Shown: positions 37,167-46,564, numbered from the stretch's first letter. The stretch: 64,000 bases of DNA from an uncultured Micrococcales bacterium (GCA_903909605.1 CAIVWH010000010.1:1-64000), one strand, 5' to 3'. Translations and numbers: made by a program. Notes: generated from the sequence alone by a model not told the origin.

Positions 37167-38440
37167 CTGCTGCGCCAGGTCCAGCGTGGGTCTTCCCCAC
37201 CGTAGGCTGACTGACCGTGCTGCAGCAGGTCGACCCCGGCAATCTCATCCATGGTTGAAATTCGAAAGCCAATGGTCTTCTGTATCGCCTGTGCAATCAA
37301 CCAAGATGCAACGAACGCAAAGACACCAACCGCCACGCAGCCGATCGTCTGCCTGCCGAGTTGCGCAGCACCTGCACCTTGGATGAGTCCGACATTGTTG
37401 CCGACCAAACCAATAAAAAGTGTGCCTACCAGTCCAGCAACCAGATGCACACCAACCACATCGAGCGAGTCATCGAAGCCAAGAGAGAACTTCAGTTCGA
37501 TGGCAAGCGCGCAGACCACTCCAACGATTGCGCCCAACACCAGAGCCCAAATTGGTGTGATGAACGCACAGGCCGGAGTGATCGCGACGGCGCCGGCAAC
37601 GGCACCGGATGCAACGCCAATTGCGGTTGCTTTCCTGTGTGCAATCTTCTCGTAGACCGCCCAGCTGAGCATCGCTCCGGACGGCGCGGCCAGAGTATTT
37701 ATGAAGGCGAGAGAGGCCGTTCCATCGGCGGCGAGTTCGCTTCCCGCGTTGAAACCAAGCCAGCCGAACCAAAGAATCGCGACGCCAATCAAGACCAGCG
37801 GCACGTTGTGGGGCGCGTGCATCCCCTTGCTGAAGCCAAAGCGCTTGCCGACAACGAGCGCAACCGCGAGAGCCGATGCCCCGGATGAGACCTCAACGAC
37901 CGTTCCACCAGCAAAGTCGAGAAGGCCCACGTTGTGCACCAACCAGCCGCCCGAAACTACCTTGCCGTTGTCTGACTTGAAGTTGAAAACCCAGGATGCC
38001 ACTGGGAAATAGACGATGGTTGCCCAAAGGGCAGCGAACAACATCCAGGAACCAAATTTGGCTCGGTCGGCGATTGCTCCCGAGATAAGGGCCACCGTGA
38101 TTATCGCGAAGGTGCCCTGAAAGCCGCCAAACACCATCGGGAAGCCATCGCCAGCCAACGAAGACTTCAGGGCATCAGCGAAAAACAGTTTGCCGGGTTC
38201 GAAGCCAAAGACGCCGGGCCAACCGATGAATCCCCCAGCGGTCGGGTCGCCGAAGGAAACGGCATAACCGTAGAAAATCCAGAGCACCGCGATCAACCCC
38301 AGAGAGCCAATCGACATCATCATCATCGAAACAACGCTCTGCACGCGAACTAGGCCACCATAGAAAAATGCCAGTCCAGGGGTCATGAACAAGACAAGGG
38401 CCGAACAGGTGATCAGAAAGAATGTTGCGTCGTGGTGCAT
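37163..38440 (-). CDS. amt: Ammonium transporter, paralogue with Glu in place of the first twin-His residue
   Basis: 425 residues, 11 membrane helices. Amt signatures are clear: MTPGLAFFYGGLV, AIADRAKFGSW, LDFAGGT and a C-terminal FRISTMDEIAGVD tail. Asp175 matches the essential E. coli AmtB Asp160. At the place of AmtB His168, where one expects VVHINAG, this protein reads VVEVSSG, with Glu183; the second pore His (His332, VVGVHLVAG) is kept. Its own leaderless-type promoter and a terminator upstream separate it from the second copy. No GlnK gene is adjacent. Confidence 0.95.
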   Translation of the reverse strand: MHHDATFFLITCSALVLFMTPGLAFFYGGLVRVQSVVSMMMMSIGSLGLIAVLWIFYGYAVSFGDPTAGGFIGWPGVFGFEPGKLFFADALKSSLAGDGFPMVFGGFQGTFAIITVALISGAIADRAKFGSWMLFAALWATIVYFPVASWVFNFKSDNGKVVSGGWLVHNVGLLDFAGGTVVEVSSGASALAVALVVGKRFGFSKGMHAPHNVPLVLIGVAILWFGWLGFNAGSELAADGTASLAFINTLAAPSGAMLSWAVYEKIAHRKATAIGVASGAVAGAVAITPACAFITPIWALVLGAIVGVVCALAIELKFSLGFDDSLDVVGVHLVAGLVGTLFIGLVGNNVGLIQGAGAAQLGRQTIGCVAVGVFAFVASWLIAQAIQKTIGFRISTMDEIAGVDLLQHGQSAYGGEDPRWTWRSS

Positions 38441-38446
38441 TGGGGA

Positions 38447-38452
38447 ATCCTA
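38447..38452 (-). promoter_or_regulatory. Leaderless -10 box of the first amt gene
   Basis: Minus strand TAGGAT (38452-38447), six bases (TCCCCA), then ATG 38440. It lies after the amt terminator, so the two amt genes are separate units. Confidence 0.5.
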
Positions 38453-38466
38453 TTCAAGTCAAACGC

Positions 38467-38503
38467 GCCAAAACGGGAACAACCAAATAGGTTGCTCCCG
38501 TTT
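38467..38503 (-). terminator. Intrinsic terminator between the two amt genes
   Basis: Minus RNA AAACGGGAGCAACC (38503-38490), loop UAUUU, then GGUUGUUCCCGUUU (38484-38471): 14 pairs with a single G-U, followed by a short U run (GUUUUGG). The stem is strong, the U-tract only four long. It begins nine bases after the stop of the upstream amt gene. Confidence 0.75.
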
Positions 38504-38512
38504 AGCGTGAAA

Positions 38513-39787
38513 TTAGCCGCGGTCTGAACCGAAGGCGTATGCCTCTTCGCCGTGAACCACGGTGTCGATTCCGGCAATCTCGTCTTCTGCCTTGACTCGG
38601 AAACCGATGGTCTTTTCTACAACCCAGCCAATTGCGTATGCCATCACAAAGCTGTAGACCAATACCGCTCCTGCACCGAGTGCTTGAGCGAAGAACTGGT
38701 GGAAACCAAAACCGAAGGCCGCTCCAACACCTCGACCGAAAATGCCAATCCAAAGGGTTCCGACGATGCCGCCAACCAGGTGGATGCCAACAACATCGAG
38801 AGAGTCATCGAAGCCCAGGGCAAACTTCAGATCAATGGCTAGAGCGCAGAGAGCACCGGCAACCAAACCGAGAAGAAGGCCCCACATCGGGTCGAGTTGG
38901 GCGCAGGCAGGAGTAATTGCGACGAGCCCAGCGACCGCACCGGATGCTGCACCAATCGAGGTCGCTTTACCGTGCTTGAACTTCTCGACAATGATCCAAC
39001 CGAGCATCGCTGCAGCTGGCGCGCCAATTGTGTTGATGAAGGCAATTGAAGCGATTCCGTCGGCTGCAATCTCGCTGCCCGAGTTGAAGCCGAACCAGCC
39101 GAACCAAAGCAGTGCAGCACCGAGCAGGGTCAGTGGCACGTTGTGTGGTTGGTGCATCCCCTTTGAAAAGCCAAAGCGCTTACCAAGGATGAGCGCCAGC
39201 GCCAAACCGGCGGCCCCGGCGTTGATGTGCACTGCCGTTCCACCGGCGAAGTCGATTACGCCCAGATCCTTGACAATCCAGCCACCGTCTACGACCTTGC
39301 CGTTAGCCATCGTGAAGTTGAAGACCCAGTTTGCAACCGGGAAGTAGACCAGGGTGGCCCAGACGCCGGCGAAGACCATCCAGGCACCAAACTTTGCTCG
39401 GTCGGCGATGGCGCCGGAGATGAGCGCGACCGTGATGATTGCGAAGGTGGCCTGGAAGGAAACGAAGGCAAGAGATGGATAGGTAGCGCCGGCAACCGGG
39501 TTCAATGCGTCATGCACCTGCTGCTGTAAACCGATGAAGTTTGTGTCGATGCCGAACCAGCCGTCGATACCGTGGAAGGTTGACGTGCCGCCGTTCGAAA
39601 ACGCGATCGCGTAGCCGTAAACGACCCACAAGACGGCAATTAGTCCGAGTGAGCCGAAGCTCAGCATCATCATGCTCACAACGCTCTTGGCCTTAACCAT
39701 GCCGCCATAGAAGAACGCCAAGCCTGGCGTCATGAGCAGCACGAGTGCCGCCGAAATCAAAACAAACGCGGTGTTGCCCTGGTCCAT
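38513..39787 (-). CDS. amt: Ammonium transporter, canonical twin-His paralogue
   Basis: 424 residues, closely similar to its neighbour. The pore motif is canonical: Asp179 in IDFAGGTAVHINAG with His187, and His336 in VVGIHLVGG. The C-terminal tail FRVKAEDEIAGIDTVVHGEEAY follows the Amt consensus. Compared with the neighbour it has a longer second periplasmic loop (TSTFHGIDGWFGIDTNFIG). AGAGG lies six bases before ATG 39787, so it is leadered, with a likely operator region in front. Confidence 0.96.
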   Translation of the reverse strand: MDQGNTAFVLISAALVLLMTPGLAFFYGGMVKAKSVVSMMMLSFGSLGLIAVLWVVYGYAIAFSNGGTSTFHGIDGWFGIDTNFIGLQQQVHDALNPVAGATYPSLAFVSFQATFAIITVALISGAIADRAKFGAWMVFAGVWATLVYFPVANWVFNFTMANGKVVDGGWIVKDLGVIDFAGGTAVHINAGAAGLALALILGKRFGFSKGMHQPHNVPLTLLGAALLWFGWFGFNSGSEIAADGIASIAFINTIGAPAAAMLGWIIVEKFKHGKATSIGAASGAVAGLVAITPACAQLDPMWGLLLGLVAGALCALAIDLKFALGFDDSLDVVGIHLVGGIVGTLWIGIFGRGVGAAFGFGFHQFFAQALGAGAVLVYSFVMAYAIGWVVEKTIGFRVKAEDEIAGIDTVVHGEEAYAFGSDRG

Positions 39788-39837
39788 TTCATACCTCTTT
39801 CGTCTGAAACCCTTAGGTCTGCGACCAGTTTGCAGAG

Positions 39838-39888
39838 ACGAAGTTTCACGAAGAGGCGTGACTTGTTACGAAGATGTAAAAGTTACAT
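39838..39888 (-). promoter_or_regulatory. Candidate operator: three phased CTTCGT boxes plus an ATGTAA dyad upstream of amt
   Basis: On the minus strand CTTCGT occurs three times (starting at plus positions 39838, 39848 and 39868), 10 and 20 bases apart, so on one helix face. Next to them, ATGTAA-AAG-TTACAT (39874-39888, plus strand) is a 15-base dyad overlapping the zapE stop. Within the array, GTAAC and GTGAAAC resemble half-sites of actinobacterial GlnR boxes, but the spacing does not match the published box. Confidence 0.4.
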
Positions 39889-40884
39889 GGCGGCTAGTGC
39901 GCCCAGGCGACTGACGGCTCGAAGGTACTTCTTGCGAAAGCCACCCTCAATGTGCTCCACCCGAAACAGTTTGGTGGTGTCAACGCCAGCACCCCGGATG
40001 GCCACCTGCTCTTCGTATGCCCTATCGACAAAGGACACGAATCTGAGCGCATCCGACTGGTCTTGAATCACCTTGGTGCCGATGAGCCCTAGGCGATCTA
40101 GCCCCTTAACCAAAACCCCATAGTTCGATGGATGCACACGGGAAAGATGCTTTAGCAGCTCGCTGAAGTCATCCTTGGCAACGTGCTTTGCACCATGAAG
40201 CCAGGAGTCGATTTGCTTCTCATCGAATTCACCGGCTGAAACCTCGGTGGGACGATGCCTGTGGTCTTCACCTTCGATGCGAATCATCTGAAAGCGGTCG
40301 CTGATTCCTAGAATTTCGCGTTGGAAGTCAGCGGCAGCAAAGCGCCCCTCGCCGAGTGCGTTTGGTGGAGTGTTTGAGGTGGCAGCAAATCGGGTGCTGC
40401 CGCTGAGCTCATTGAGCAATCGAGACATCATCATGGTGTCACCTGGATCATCCAGTTCAAACTCGTCGATGCAGAGCAATTCGTATTTCGAGAGGGCCTG
40501 AACAGCTTCGGCAAAACCGAGTGCGCCGATCAGTGACGTATAAGAAATGAACGCCCCGAAGGCCTTTCGACCAGCAAACGAGTGATATGCGGCTGCTAGC
40601 AGGTGCGTCTTGCCAACCCCGAAACCGCCATCCAGGTAAATGCCCGCGGGCAGTTCAGACTTGCCAAACAGGCCCTTGCGCTCTCGTTTGCCGAGAGCGA
40701 AGTCCTGGGCGGTTTTCGAAGCCGTGCTCTGTGATGGGTATTCGCTGTGCGGCAGATAGTTTTTGAAGCTGGCCTTGGCAAACTCGCGAGGTGGAACTAG
40801 GTCGCCAAGCAAGGCGGCCGTGGTTGGCTGAGGCACTCGGGCACAGACCGATTCAAATGCTTGGTTTGCCAATTCTTTCCTCAC
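39883..40884 (-). CDS. zapE: Cell division protein ZapE (AFG1-like ATPase)
   Basis: 333 residues. P-loop GGFGVGKTHL, Walker B LLCIDEFELDDPGD and the FAATSNTPPNAL sensor follow the AFG1/ZapE family. In E. coli ZapE helps FtsZ ring constriction. GTG 40884 is used here; TTG 40872 (MANQAFESV) is possible too, because GAGGAAAG lies just before it. It diverges from sseA, with which it shares a symmetric -10 box. Confidence 0.9.
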   Translation of the reverse strand: MRKELANQAFESVCARVPQPTTAALLGDLVPPREFAKASFKNYLPHSEYPSQSTASKTAQDFALGKRERKGLFGKSELPAGIYLDGGFGVGKTHLLAAAYHSFAGRKAFGAFISYTSLIGALGFAEAVQALSKYELLCIDEFELDDPGDTMMMSRLLNELSGSTRFAATSNTPPNALGEGRFAAADFQREILGISDRFQMIRIEGEDHRHRPTEVSAGEFDEKQIDSWLHGAKHVAKDDFSELLKHLSRVHPSNYGVLVKGLDRLGLIGTKVIQDQSDALRFVSFVDRAYEEQVAIRGAGVDTTKLFRVEHIEGGFRKKYLRAVSRLGALAAM

Positions 40885-40910
40885 CGTTGGCGCGATTGCG
40901 AGCCGTCAAT

Positions 40911-40917
40911 TAGCCTA
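40911..40917. promoter_or_regulatory. Shared symmetric -10 box between zapE and sseA
   Basis: The 7-mer TAGCCTA gives TAGCCT on plus (40911-40916) for sseA and TAGGCT on minus (40917-40912) for zapE. The implied leaders are about 27 and 20-33 bases. Confidence 0.45.
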
Positions 40918-40949
40918 AGTGGGTAAATCAAGAAAGCGGAGCCTCTTAG

Positions 40950-41849
40950 ATGCCAGTCGAACTAGATTCAAACCCGGAATTCGCAGAATACGCACATCCG
41001 GAGGTCCTCGTTTCCACTGATTGGCTTGCTGACAATCTGGGCAAACCCGGCTTAGTGGTCGTCGAATCCGACGAAGACGTTTTACTCTATGCAACCGGCC
41101 ACATCCAAGGCGCCGTCAAAATTGACTGGCACACCGACCTGAACGACCCAGTTCTGCGCGACTACCTGCAGGGCAAGGAGTTCGCCGCTTTGCTATCAAG
41201 TCGCGGCATCAAGCGCGACGACACCGTGGTTATCTATGGCGATAACAAGAACTGGTGGGCGACCTATGCGCTTTGGGTGTTCAAGCTTTTCGGTCACCAA
41301 GATGTTCGCATCCTGGATGGCGGTCGCGAGGTCTGGATCGCAGAGGGTCGCCAAATCACGACCGAGGTCACCGTTGTCGAACCGAGCGATTACCCGGTGA
41401 TTGTGAGAGACGACAGCAAATTGCGCGCTTTCCGCGATGACGTTCTCGCGCACCTTGGTGGCCCGCTGGTCGACGTTCGCAGCCCTCAGGAGTACACCGG
41501 CGAGCGTACCCACATGCCTAACTACCCCGAGGAGGGCGCACTTCGCGGCGGTCACATTCCAGGCGCGGCTTCGATCCCATGGTCAAAGGCTGCGCAGGAG
41601 AACGGGCGCTTTAGATCTCGCGCCGAGTTGAACGAACTGTATCTGGAGACCGAGCAACTCGACCCGACTGCCGCCACTATCGCCTACTGTCGCATTGGCG
41701 AACGAAGCAGCCACACCTGGTTCGTTCTCACCTACTTGCTCGGCTTTAGCAATGTGCGCAACTATGACGGCTCATGGACAGAATGGGGTTCGCTGGTTCG
41801 CGTTCCGATTGCCGTAGGACCAGAGCGCGGAAGCTACGCAGCAAGCTAA
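40950..41849 (+). CDS. sseA: Sulfurtransferase (tandem rhodanese), SseA type
   Basis: 299 residues, two rhodanese domains. The N-terminal domain ([25 protein letters not shown]) is inactive; the C-terminal domain has the active-site Cys in [14 protein letters not shown], typical of thiosulfate sulfurtransferases. It is directly followed, with no gap and in frame (TAAATG), by a SufE gene, a pairing common in actinobacteria, suggesting sulfur hand-off to SufE. Confidence 0.94.
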   Translation: MPVELDSNPEFAEYAHPEVLVSTDWLADNLGKPGLVVVESDEDVLLYATGHIQGAVKIDWHTDLNDPVLRDYLQGKEFAALLSSRGIKRDDTVVIYGDNKNWWATYALWVFKLFGHQDVRILDGGREVWIAEGRQITTEVTVVEPSDYPVIVRDDSKLRAFRDDVLAHLGGPLVDVRSPQEYTGERTHMPNYPEEGALRGGHIPGAASIPWSKAAQENGRFRSRAELNELYLETEQLDPTAATIAYCRIGERSSHTWFVLTYLLGFSNVRNYDGSWTEWGSLVRVPIAVGPERGSYAAS

Positions 41850-42275
41850 ATGTCGCTTACCTCAAACGCCCAGCAATCCATTGAAGAGCTAGCCTCGGTT
41901 TCCGAGACAGACCGGCTTGAGGTTCTCATTGAATACGCGGATGCACTCCCCGACTTGCCTGCTCGATACAGCGAACATCCCGATCTGCTCGAACGCGTTG
42001 AGGAATGCCAGTCACCGGTTTTTCTTTTTGTTGAAGTGAACGACGGAAGAGTCGAACTCTTTTTGACCGCTCCAAAGGAGGCGCCAACCACTCGCGCGTT
42101 CGCCAGCATCCTGCACAAGGCGCTCGACTCTCAATCGGTAGAGACGGTGCTCGGATTCGACGATGATTTTCCCGAGCGCCTCGGTTTGACCCGATTGGTC
42201 AGCCCGCTTCGCATGCGGGGCATCCGCGGGATGCTTGCTCGCATCAAGAGGCAAGTTGCCGAGAAGTCGCAATGA
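41850..42275 (+). CDS. SufE-family sulfur acceptor
   Basis: 141 residues. The SufE fold is recognised by LIEYADALPDLPARY, the acceptor Cys in VEECQSPVFL, and LHKALDSQSVETVLGF. It accepts persulfide sulfur, probably from SseA or a cysteine desulfurase outside the window. The ATG follows the sseA stop immediately, and its own stop overlaps the next start (ATGA). Confidence 0.9.
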   Translation: MSLTSNAQQSIEELASVSETDRLEVLIEYADALPDLPARYSEHPDLLERVEECQSPVFLFVEVNDGRVELFLTAPKEAPTTRAFASILHKALDSQSVETVLGFDDDFPERLGLTRLVSPLRMRGIRGMLARIKRQVAEKSQ

Positions 42276-42832
42276 CCGTCAGCCAATTCGGCCCGTGGCA
42301 AGGTTTGCGACTTGCCATGGTGGTTGGCACTGATGGGCTCTCGCGCGGAAGCGATGGCACCAGCCACAGCGTGAGTAACCCTGAAGACCGTGCCCAACTT
42401 ATGGCGCTTCGGGCACTGGCCGACCTGATTGTCACCGATGCAAATACTGCCGAGCGTGAGGGCTACCGCCAGTCGAAACTGGCCCCAATCCAGGTTTGGT
42501 CGAGAAACCCGGGGGCCCGCACTTGGCGCCCAATTGAGGCGGCGGGTGGCCAGCCCGTGAACTTGATCGATAGCTCTGATCTACCCAGGGCAGTGCAGCA
42601 ACTCGGGCCTGGCGCGGTGCTTCTGGAAACCGGCCCGAACCTCAGTCGATTGCTGATGCCGTGGATGGGTTCACTGGCTATAACTGTTCCCACCCGAGAT
42701 GTCGAGGTTGCTAGGCGGGCGACTCTGGATCTGCTTGCGAACCTAGCAGCAGACTTGAATGAGTGGGAGGCGACTTGGAGCCTAGGTGAAAGCAATAGCT
42801 ATGCTCTTTTCGCGCGGCGTGGCAGACGTTGA
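42272..42832 (+). CDS. RibD C-terminal/dihydrofolate-reductase-fold protein
   Basis: 186 residues. GLRLAMVVGTDGLSRGSDGTSHSVSNPEDRAQLMALRALADLIVTDANTA looks like the start of the pyrimidine reductase (RibD C-terminal) domain. The protein is shorter than typical relatives (about 230), and the nucleotide-binding part after VQQLGPGAVLLETGPNLSRLL is compressed, so the substrate is uncertain. Overlaps the sufE gene by four bases. Confidence 0.7.
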   Translation: MTVSQFGPWQGLRLAMVVGTDGLSRGSDGTSHSVSNPEDRAQLMALRALADLIVTDANTAEREGYRQSKLAPIQVWSRNPGARTWRPIEAAGGQPVNLIDSSDLPRAVQQLGPGAVLLETGPNLSRLLMPWMGSLAITVPTRDVEVARRATLDLLANLAADLNEWEATWSLGESNSYALFARRGRR

Positions 42833-42849
42833 AGCGCTAATCCCGCCAA

Positions 42850-42855
42850 TATTCT
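42850..42855 (+). promoter_or_regulatory. Candidate leaderless -10 box of the DUF3000 gene
   Basis: TATTCT, then six bases (GAACAG), then GTG 42862. No Shine-Dalgarno. A TTGAAG 15 bases upstream could act as -35. Confidence 0.5.
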
Positions 42856-42861
42856 GAACAG

Positions 42862-43431
42862 GTGACCGAGAACAAGTTGAGCCCTGAATTTCAGGCGGCG
42901 GAGCACACCCTGCGGGTGGCGTTTCAGCGCAGCGAACTCGACATTCAACAGATTCCCGCGCCCAAGGAAATTGCCGAGAGTTCGATTGCCTTTGCAGCCT
43001 CGGTGAAGACCGAGCAAGACCACGATCACTCGCCCGCGGGAACCGGACGCTTTGTGCTGTTCTGGTCACCCGAACCGCAGGAAAACTGGACCACGCGATT
43101 TCGCATCGTTGTGTATGCACGAGCACCTCTCGAGAGCGACATCGGTACGCAAGAAGACAGTTCAGAACTTACCTGGGCCTGGATGCTCGACTCCTTGAAA
43201 TTTGCTGGAGCCGAGTTCAGTGCTCTTGCGGGCACGACGACGCGGATTATTTCGAACGGCCACGGTGACCTAGCGAGCGAAAACCAGCATGCCGAGATTG
43301 AGCTGCGAGCAAGTTGGTCTCCGCACGGCACCGAGATGGGCCAGCACTTCGAGGCGTGGCAAAACCTGATTTGCGCGATGTCGGCACTTTCGATTGCACC
43401 TGGCATCGAGAAACTCGACCGCCTCGCCTAG
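42862..43431 (+). CDS. DUF3000 protein
   Basis: 189 residues. Recognised as the actinobacterial DUF3000 family by FWSPEPQENWTTRFRIVVYARAPLE and the C-terminal HFEAWQNLICAMSALSIAPGIEKLDRLA. No function is known; it always seems to sit near RNase D. GTG 42862 is set by the leaderless-type promoter; rnd follows after three bases. Confidence 0.9.
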   Translation: MTENKLSPEFQAAEHTLRVAFQRSELDIQQIPAPKEIAESSIAFAASVKTEQDHDHSPAGTGRFVLFWSPEPQENWTTRFRIVVYARAPLESDIGTQEDSSELTWAWMLDSLKFAGAEFSALAGTTTRIISNGHGDLASENQHAEIELRASWSPHGTEMGQHFEAWQNLICAMSALSIAPGIEKLDRLA

Positions 43432-43434
43432 TTC

Positions 43435-44691
43435 ATGCCAGATAACGAACTCACTGCCCTTCTCAAGCCTCGCCGCGAAGTGGTTTTCGTCGATACTGCA
43501 GAATCTTTGGCCGATTGCGTGGCTGAACTGGCAACGCATTCGGGTGAGTTCGCTCTGGATGCGGAGCGCGCATCCGGTTTCAAATATTCTCAACGCGCCT
43601 ATTTGATTCAAATCAGCCGGAGAAGCTCAAAGCTTTACCTAATTGACCCCATCGCAATTGCGCCGGGCGGAGGCGTGGAGAGTTTCAGCGAACTTGAGAA
43701 ACTTCTCGCTACAGATACTTGGATTCTGCACGCGGCAACGCAAGACTTGGGCTGCCTCGCCGAGCTAGGGCTACGACCAACTTCCATATTTGATACCGAA
43801 CTTGGTTCACGACTCACCGGACTGGAGCGCGTCGGGCTAGGCGCGGTTGTCGAGCACTACCTCAACCTTCGACTGGCCAAGGAGCACTCGGCTGTCGATT
43901 GGTCGAAACGTCCGCTTGAGGCCTCTTGGCTCGACTATGCGGCCCTGGATGTCGATGTGATGCACGAGGTTATGGACGGCGTGCGTGGTGACTTAGCAGC
44001 CGAAGACAAGGCCGCCTGGGCGGCCGAGGAGTTTCAAGCACTTCTGAGTTTTGCACCAAAACCACCCAAGGTCGATCGCTGGCGCGGCACAACTGGCTTG
44101 CACGACGTGAAGGATCAGCGAGGCCTTGCGGTGGCTCGGGAACTTTGGCAAGCGCGCGAGGATCTCGGTCGCAAACTCGATGTTTCACCCGGTCGACTCA
44201 TCCCGGATGTTTCAATTAGCCACGTGGCAAAGACGCTTCCACGCTCCAGGCCGATTCTCGCTGCCGACAAATCTTTCCACGGCCGTGCCTCGCGAAACTA
44301 CCTAGACACCTGGTGGGATGCGGTAAGCCGCGGGCTGGAAACCACTGATCTACCCCCGATTCGGGTGGCGGCCACCGGAATCCCAAACCACCGAAACTGG
44401 CCGAATAAGTTCCCGAAGGCGGCTGCTCGCCTGTCTTTGGCGCGCACCGGACTAGCCGAACTTGCAAAGCAGCTGAAATTGCCGGTGGAGAATTTGATTT
44501 CACCCGAACCGGTGAGACAGGTCTGTTGGATTGAACGCGATGACGCTGACTTAGATGCGCTAACGCAGGAACTTCTTGCGCTTGGCGTTCGCAATTGGCA
44601 GGCGAAATTCGCCGCGCCGATACTTATTGCTGCGATTCAGAAGGCTGACGTGGAATTGACTCGTCAAGAGCCCGAGCGAACGGAACCTTAG
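43435..44691 (+). CDS. rnd: Ribonuclease D with HRDC domains
   Basis: 3'-5' exonuclease for stable RNA maturation. 418 residues. DEDD nuclease motifs: Asp-Ala-Glu in FALDAERASGF, Asp in LHAATQDLGCLAELGL and the Tyr-Asp in DYAALDVDVM. HRDC modules follow (WRGTTGLHDVKDQRGLAVARELWQAREDLG...). The tail runs 68 bases into the convergent dxs gene. Confidence 0.93.
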   Translation: MPDNELTALLKPRREVVFVDTAESLADCVAELATHSGEFALDAERASGFKYSQRAYLIQISRRSSKLYLIDPIAIAPGGGVESFSELEKLLATDTWILHAATQDLGCLAELGLRPTSIFDTELGSRLTGLERVGLGAVVEHYLNLRLAKEHSAVDWSKRPLEASWLDYAALDVDVMHEVMDGVRGDLAAEDKAAWAAEEFQALLSFAPKPPKVDRWRGTTGLHDVKDQRGLAVARELWQAREDLGRKLDVSPGRLIPDVSISHVAKTLPRSRPILAADKSFHGRASRNYLDTWWDAVSRGLETTDLPPIRVAATGIPNHRNWPNKFPKAAARLSLARTGLAELAKQLKLPVENLISPEPVRQVCWIERDDADLDALTQELLALGVRNWQAKFAAPILIAAIQKADVELTRQEPERTEP

Positions 44692-46558
44692 CTCCCAGCA
44701 CCTGCGCGACGATGTCCTGCGCAATGGTTTTTGCATCGAGCCCCACTTGGCGCAGTATCTCTGAGCGTGACGCGTGTTCGAGGAATTCATCCGGCAAGCC
44801 AAGTTCGTTTAGCGGAGTATCAATCTGGGCAGCGCGCAATGACTGACGAATGCGCGTGCCAATTCCGCCAACTTTGACGCCATCCTCGATTGAGACAACG
44901 AGTCGGTGTTTAGCCGAAAGCTCGATGACGCTTGGCGCAACCGGCACCATCCAACGCGGGTCAATTACCGTAGCGCCGATGCCCTGAGCTGCAAGTAGCG
45001 CTGCCACCTCAAGTGCGGTGGTTGCCATAGAACCAACCGGAACCAGCAAAACATCCTTGGCTGCAGACTCAAGCAGAATGTCGACGCCATCGGTCGTTCG
45101 CCTGATTGCCGGGATATCCTGCCCGACCGAACCCTTGCCGAAACGAATCATGGTCGGAGCATCATCTACCTTGACTGCCTCGACAAGCAATTCCCGCAGT
45201 CGAGTCTCGTCACGAGGAGAAGACATTCGGATGTTCGGAACTACTTGGAACAGCGCGAGATCCCACTGTCCGTGGTGACTTGCGCCATCGGGGCCGGTCA
45301 CTCCCGCCCTGTCGAGCACGAAGGTCACGCCCTCTTTGTGCAGGGCCACATCCATGATGACCTGGTCGAGAGCGCGGTTCATAAACGTGGCGTAGACCGC
45401 GACGACGGGATGAAGCCCGCCAAAGGCCATACCGGCAGCCGAAGTGACGGCGTGCTGCTCGGCGATGCCTACGTCGAAGGTGCGATCGGGGAATCGCTTA
45501 GAGAACGGGCCAAAGCCAACAGGGTTCAACATCGCACCGGTGACGGCAACGATCCTGCCATCTTCTTCGCCAAGTTTTAGCAGCTCGTCGCCAAAGACCT
45601 TTGTCCATGAGTTTGTCGACTCTTCGAGCGACTCGCCTGTCTCAGGGTTGATCTGCCCAACTGCATGGAACTGGTCGGCCTCGTTCAAGACGGCAGGATC
45701 ATAACCTTTACCCTTTTGAGTGATCACGTGGACTATCACCGGGTAGCCATAATTTTTAGCCTGCTGCAGCGCGGTTTCGACCTGCTCGAGGTTGTGCCCG
45801 TCGATTGGCCCAACGTACTTGAGGTCGAGGTTAGGGAACATCGACTTAGGCGTGGTGGCGTTGAAAAGACCCTTGCCTGCGCCACGAGCTACGTTCCAAA
45901 CCATGCGTCCAATAGGGCCGAACTTGGCGAACACGTCACGACTAAGGCTATAAAGCTTGCGGTACGACTGCTGGGTGCGAATTCCATTGAGCGTTCTAGC
46001 AAGCCCGCCGATTGTCGGAGCATAACTGCGACCATTGTCGTTGACGATGATCACCAATCGCCGATTGTTGTCGTGCGAAATATTGTTGAGCGCCTCCCAG
46101 GCCATACCACCGGTCAGTGCTCCGTCACCGATTACTGCAACAACGAAACGTTCATCCTGGCCGGTGATTTTGTAGGCCTTGGCGATGCCGTCTGCCCAAG
46201 ATAGCGACGAGGATGCGTGTGACGACTCGACTATGTCGTGAACACTCTCAGCTCGCTGCGGATAGCCTGCGATGCCGTTCTTCTGGCGAAGGGCCGTGAA
46301 GTCCTTACGGCCAGTGAGCAATTTGTGCACGTAGCTTTGGTGACCGGTGTCGAAGATGAAACTGTCCTTCGGCGACTCGAAGACACGGTGCATAGCGATT
46401 GTGGTTTCTACCATCCCAAGGTTTGGCCCAAGGTGGCCACCCGTCTTTGCAACCGAAGAAATCAGGTATGCGCGAATGTCGGAGGCTAACTCGATGAGTT
46501 CAGCCTGACTAAGACTCTTCAGGTCTTCAGGGCCGTTTACTCCATCGAGAATCGTCAT
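44624..46558 (-). CDS. dxs: 1-deoxy-D-xylulose-5-phosphate synthase
   Basis: First step of the MEP isoprenoid pathway. 644 residues. Thiamine-diphosphate motif [16 protein letters not shown]...[15 protein letters not shown], and the transketolase-like second half ([30 protein letters not shown]) are intact. The ATG has no Shine-Dalgarno; TAGTCT six bases upstream overlaps the acnA stop. The last 22 codons lie antisense to rnd. Confidence 0.97.
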   Translation of the reverse strand: MTILDGVNGPEDLKSLSQAELIELASDIRAYLISSVAKTGGHLGPNLGMVETTIAMHRVFESPKDSFIFDTGHQSYVHKLLTGRKDFTALRQKNGIAGYPQRAESVHDIVESSHASSSLSWADGIAKAYKITGQDERFVVAVIGDGALTGGMAWEALNNISHDNNRRLVIIVNDNGRSYAPTIGGLARTLNGIRTQQSYRKLYSLSRDVFAKFGPIGRMVWNVARGAGKGLFNATTPKSMFPNLDLKYVGPIDGHNLEQVETALQQAKNYGYPVIVHVITQKGKGYDPAVLNEADQFHAVGQINPETGESLEESTNSWTKVFGDELLKLGEEDGRIVAVTGAMLNPVGFGPFSKRFPDRTFDVGIAEQHAVTSAAGMAFGGLHPVVAVYATFMNRALDQVIMDVALHKEGVTFVLDRAGVTGPDGASHHGQWDLALFQVVPNIRMSSPRDETRLRELLVEAVKVDDAPTMIRFGKGSVGQDIPAIRRTTDGVDILLESAAKDVLLVPVGSMATTALEVAALLAAQGIGATVIDPRWMVPVAPSVIELSAKHRLVVSIEDGVKVGGIGTRIRQSLRAAQIDTPLNELGLPDEFLEHASRSEILRQVGLDAKTIAQDIVAQVLGAKVPFARALDESIPRQPSESQQ

Positions 46559-46564
46559 TTGGAA

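Noticed and set aside
37163-39787. The two amt genes as a recent tandem duplication or assembly error
   Set aside because: They differ throughout, including loops and pore residues, and have separate promoters with a terminator between; an old duplication.
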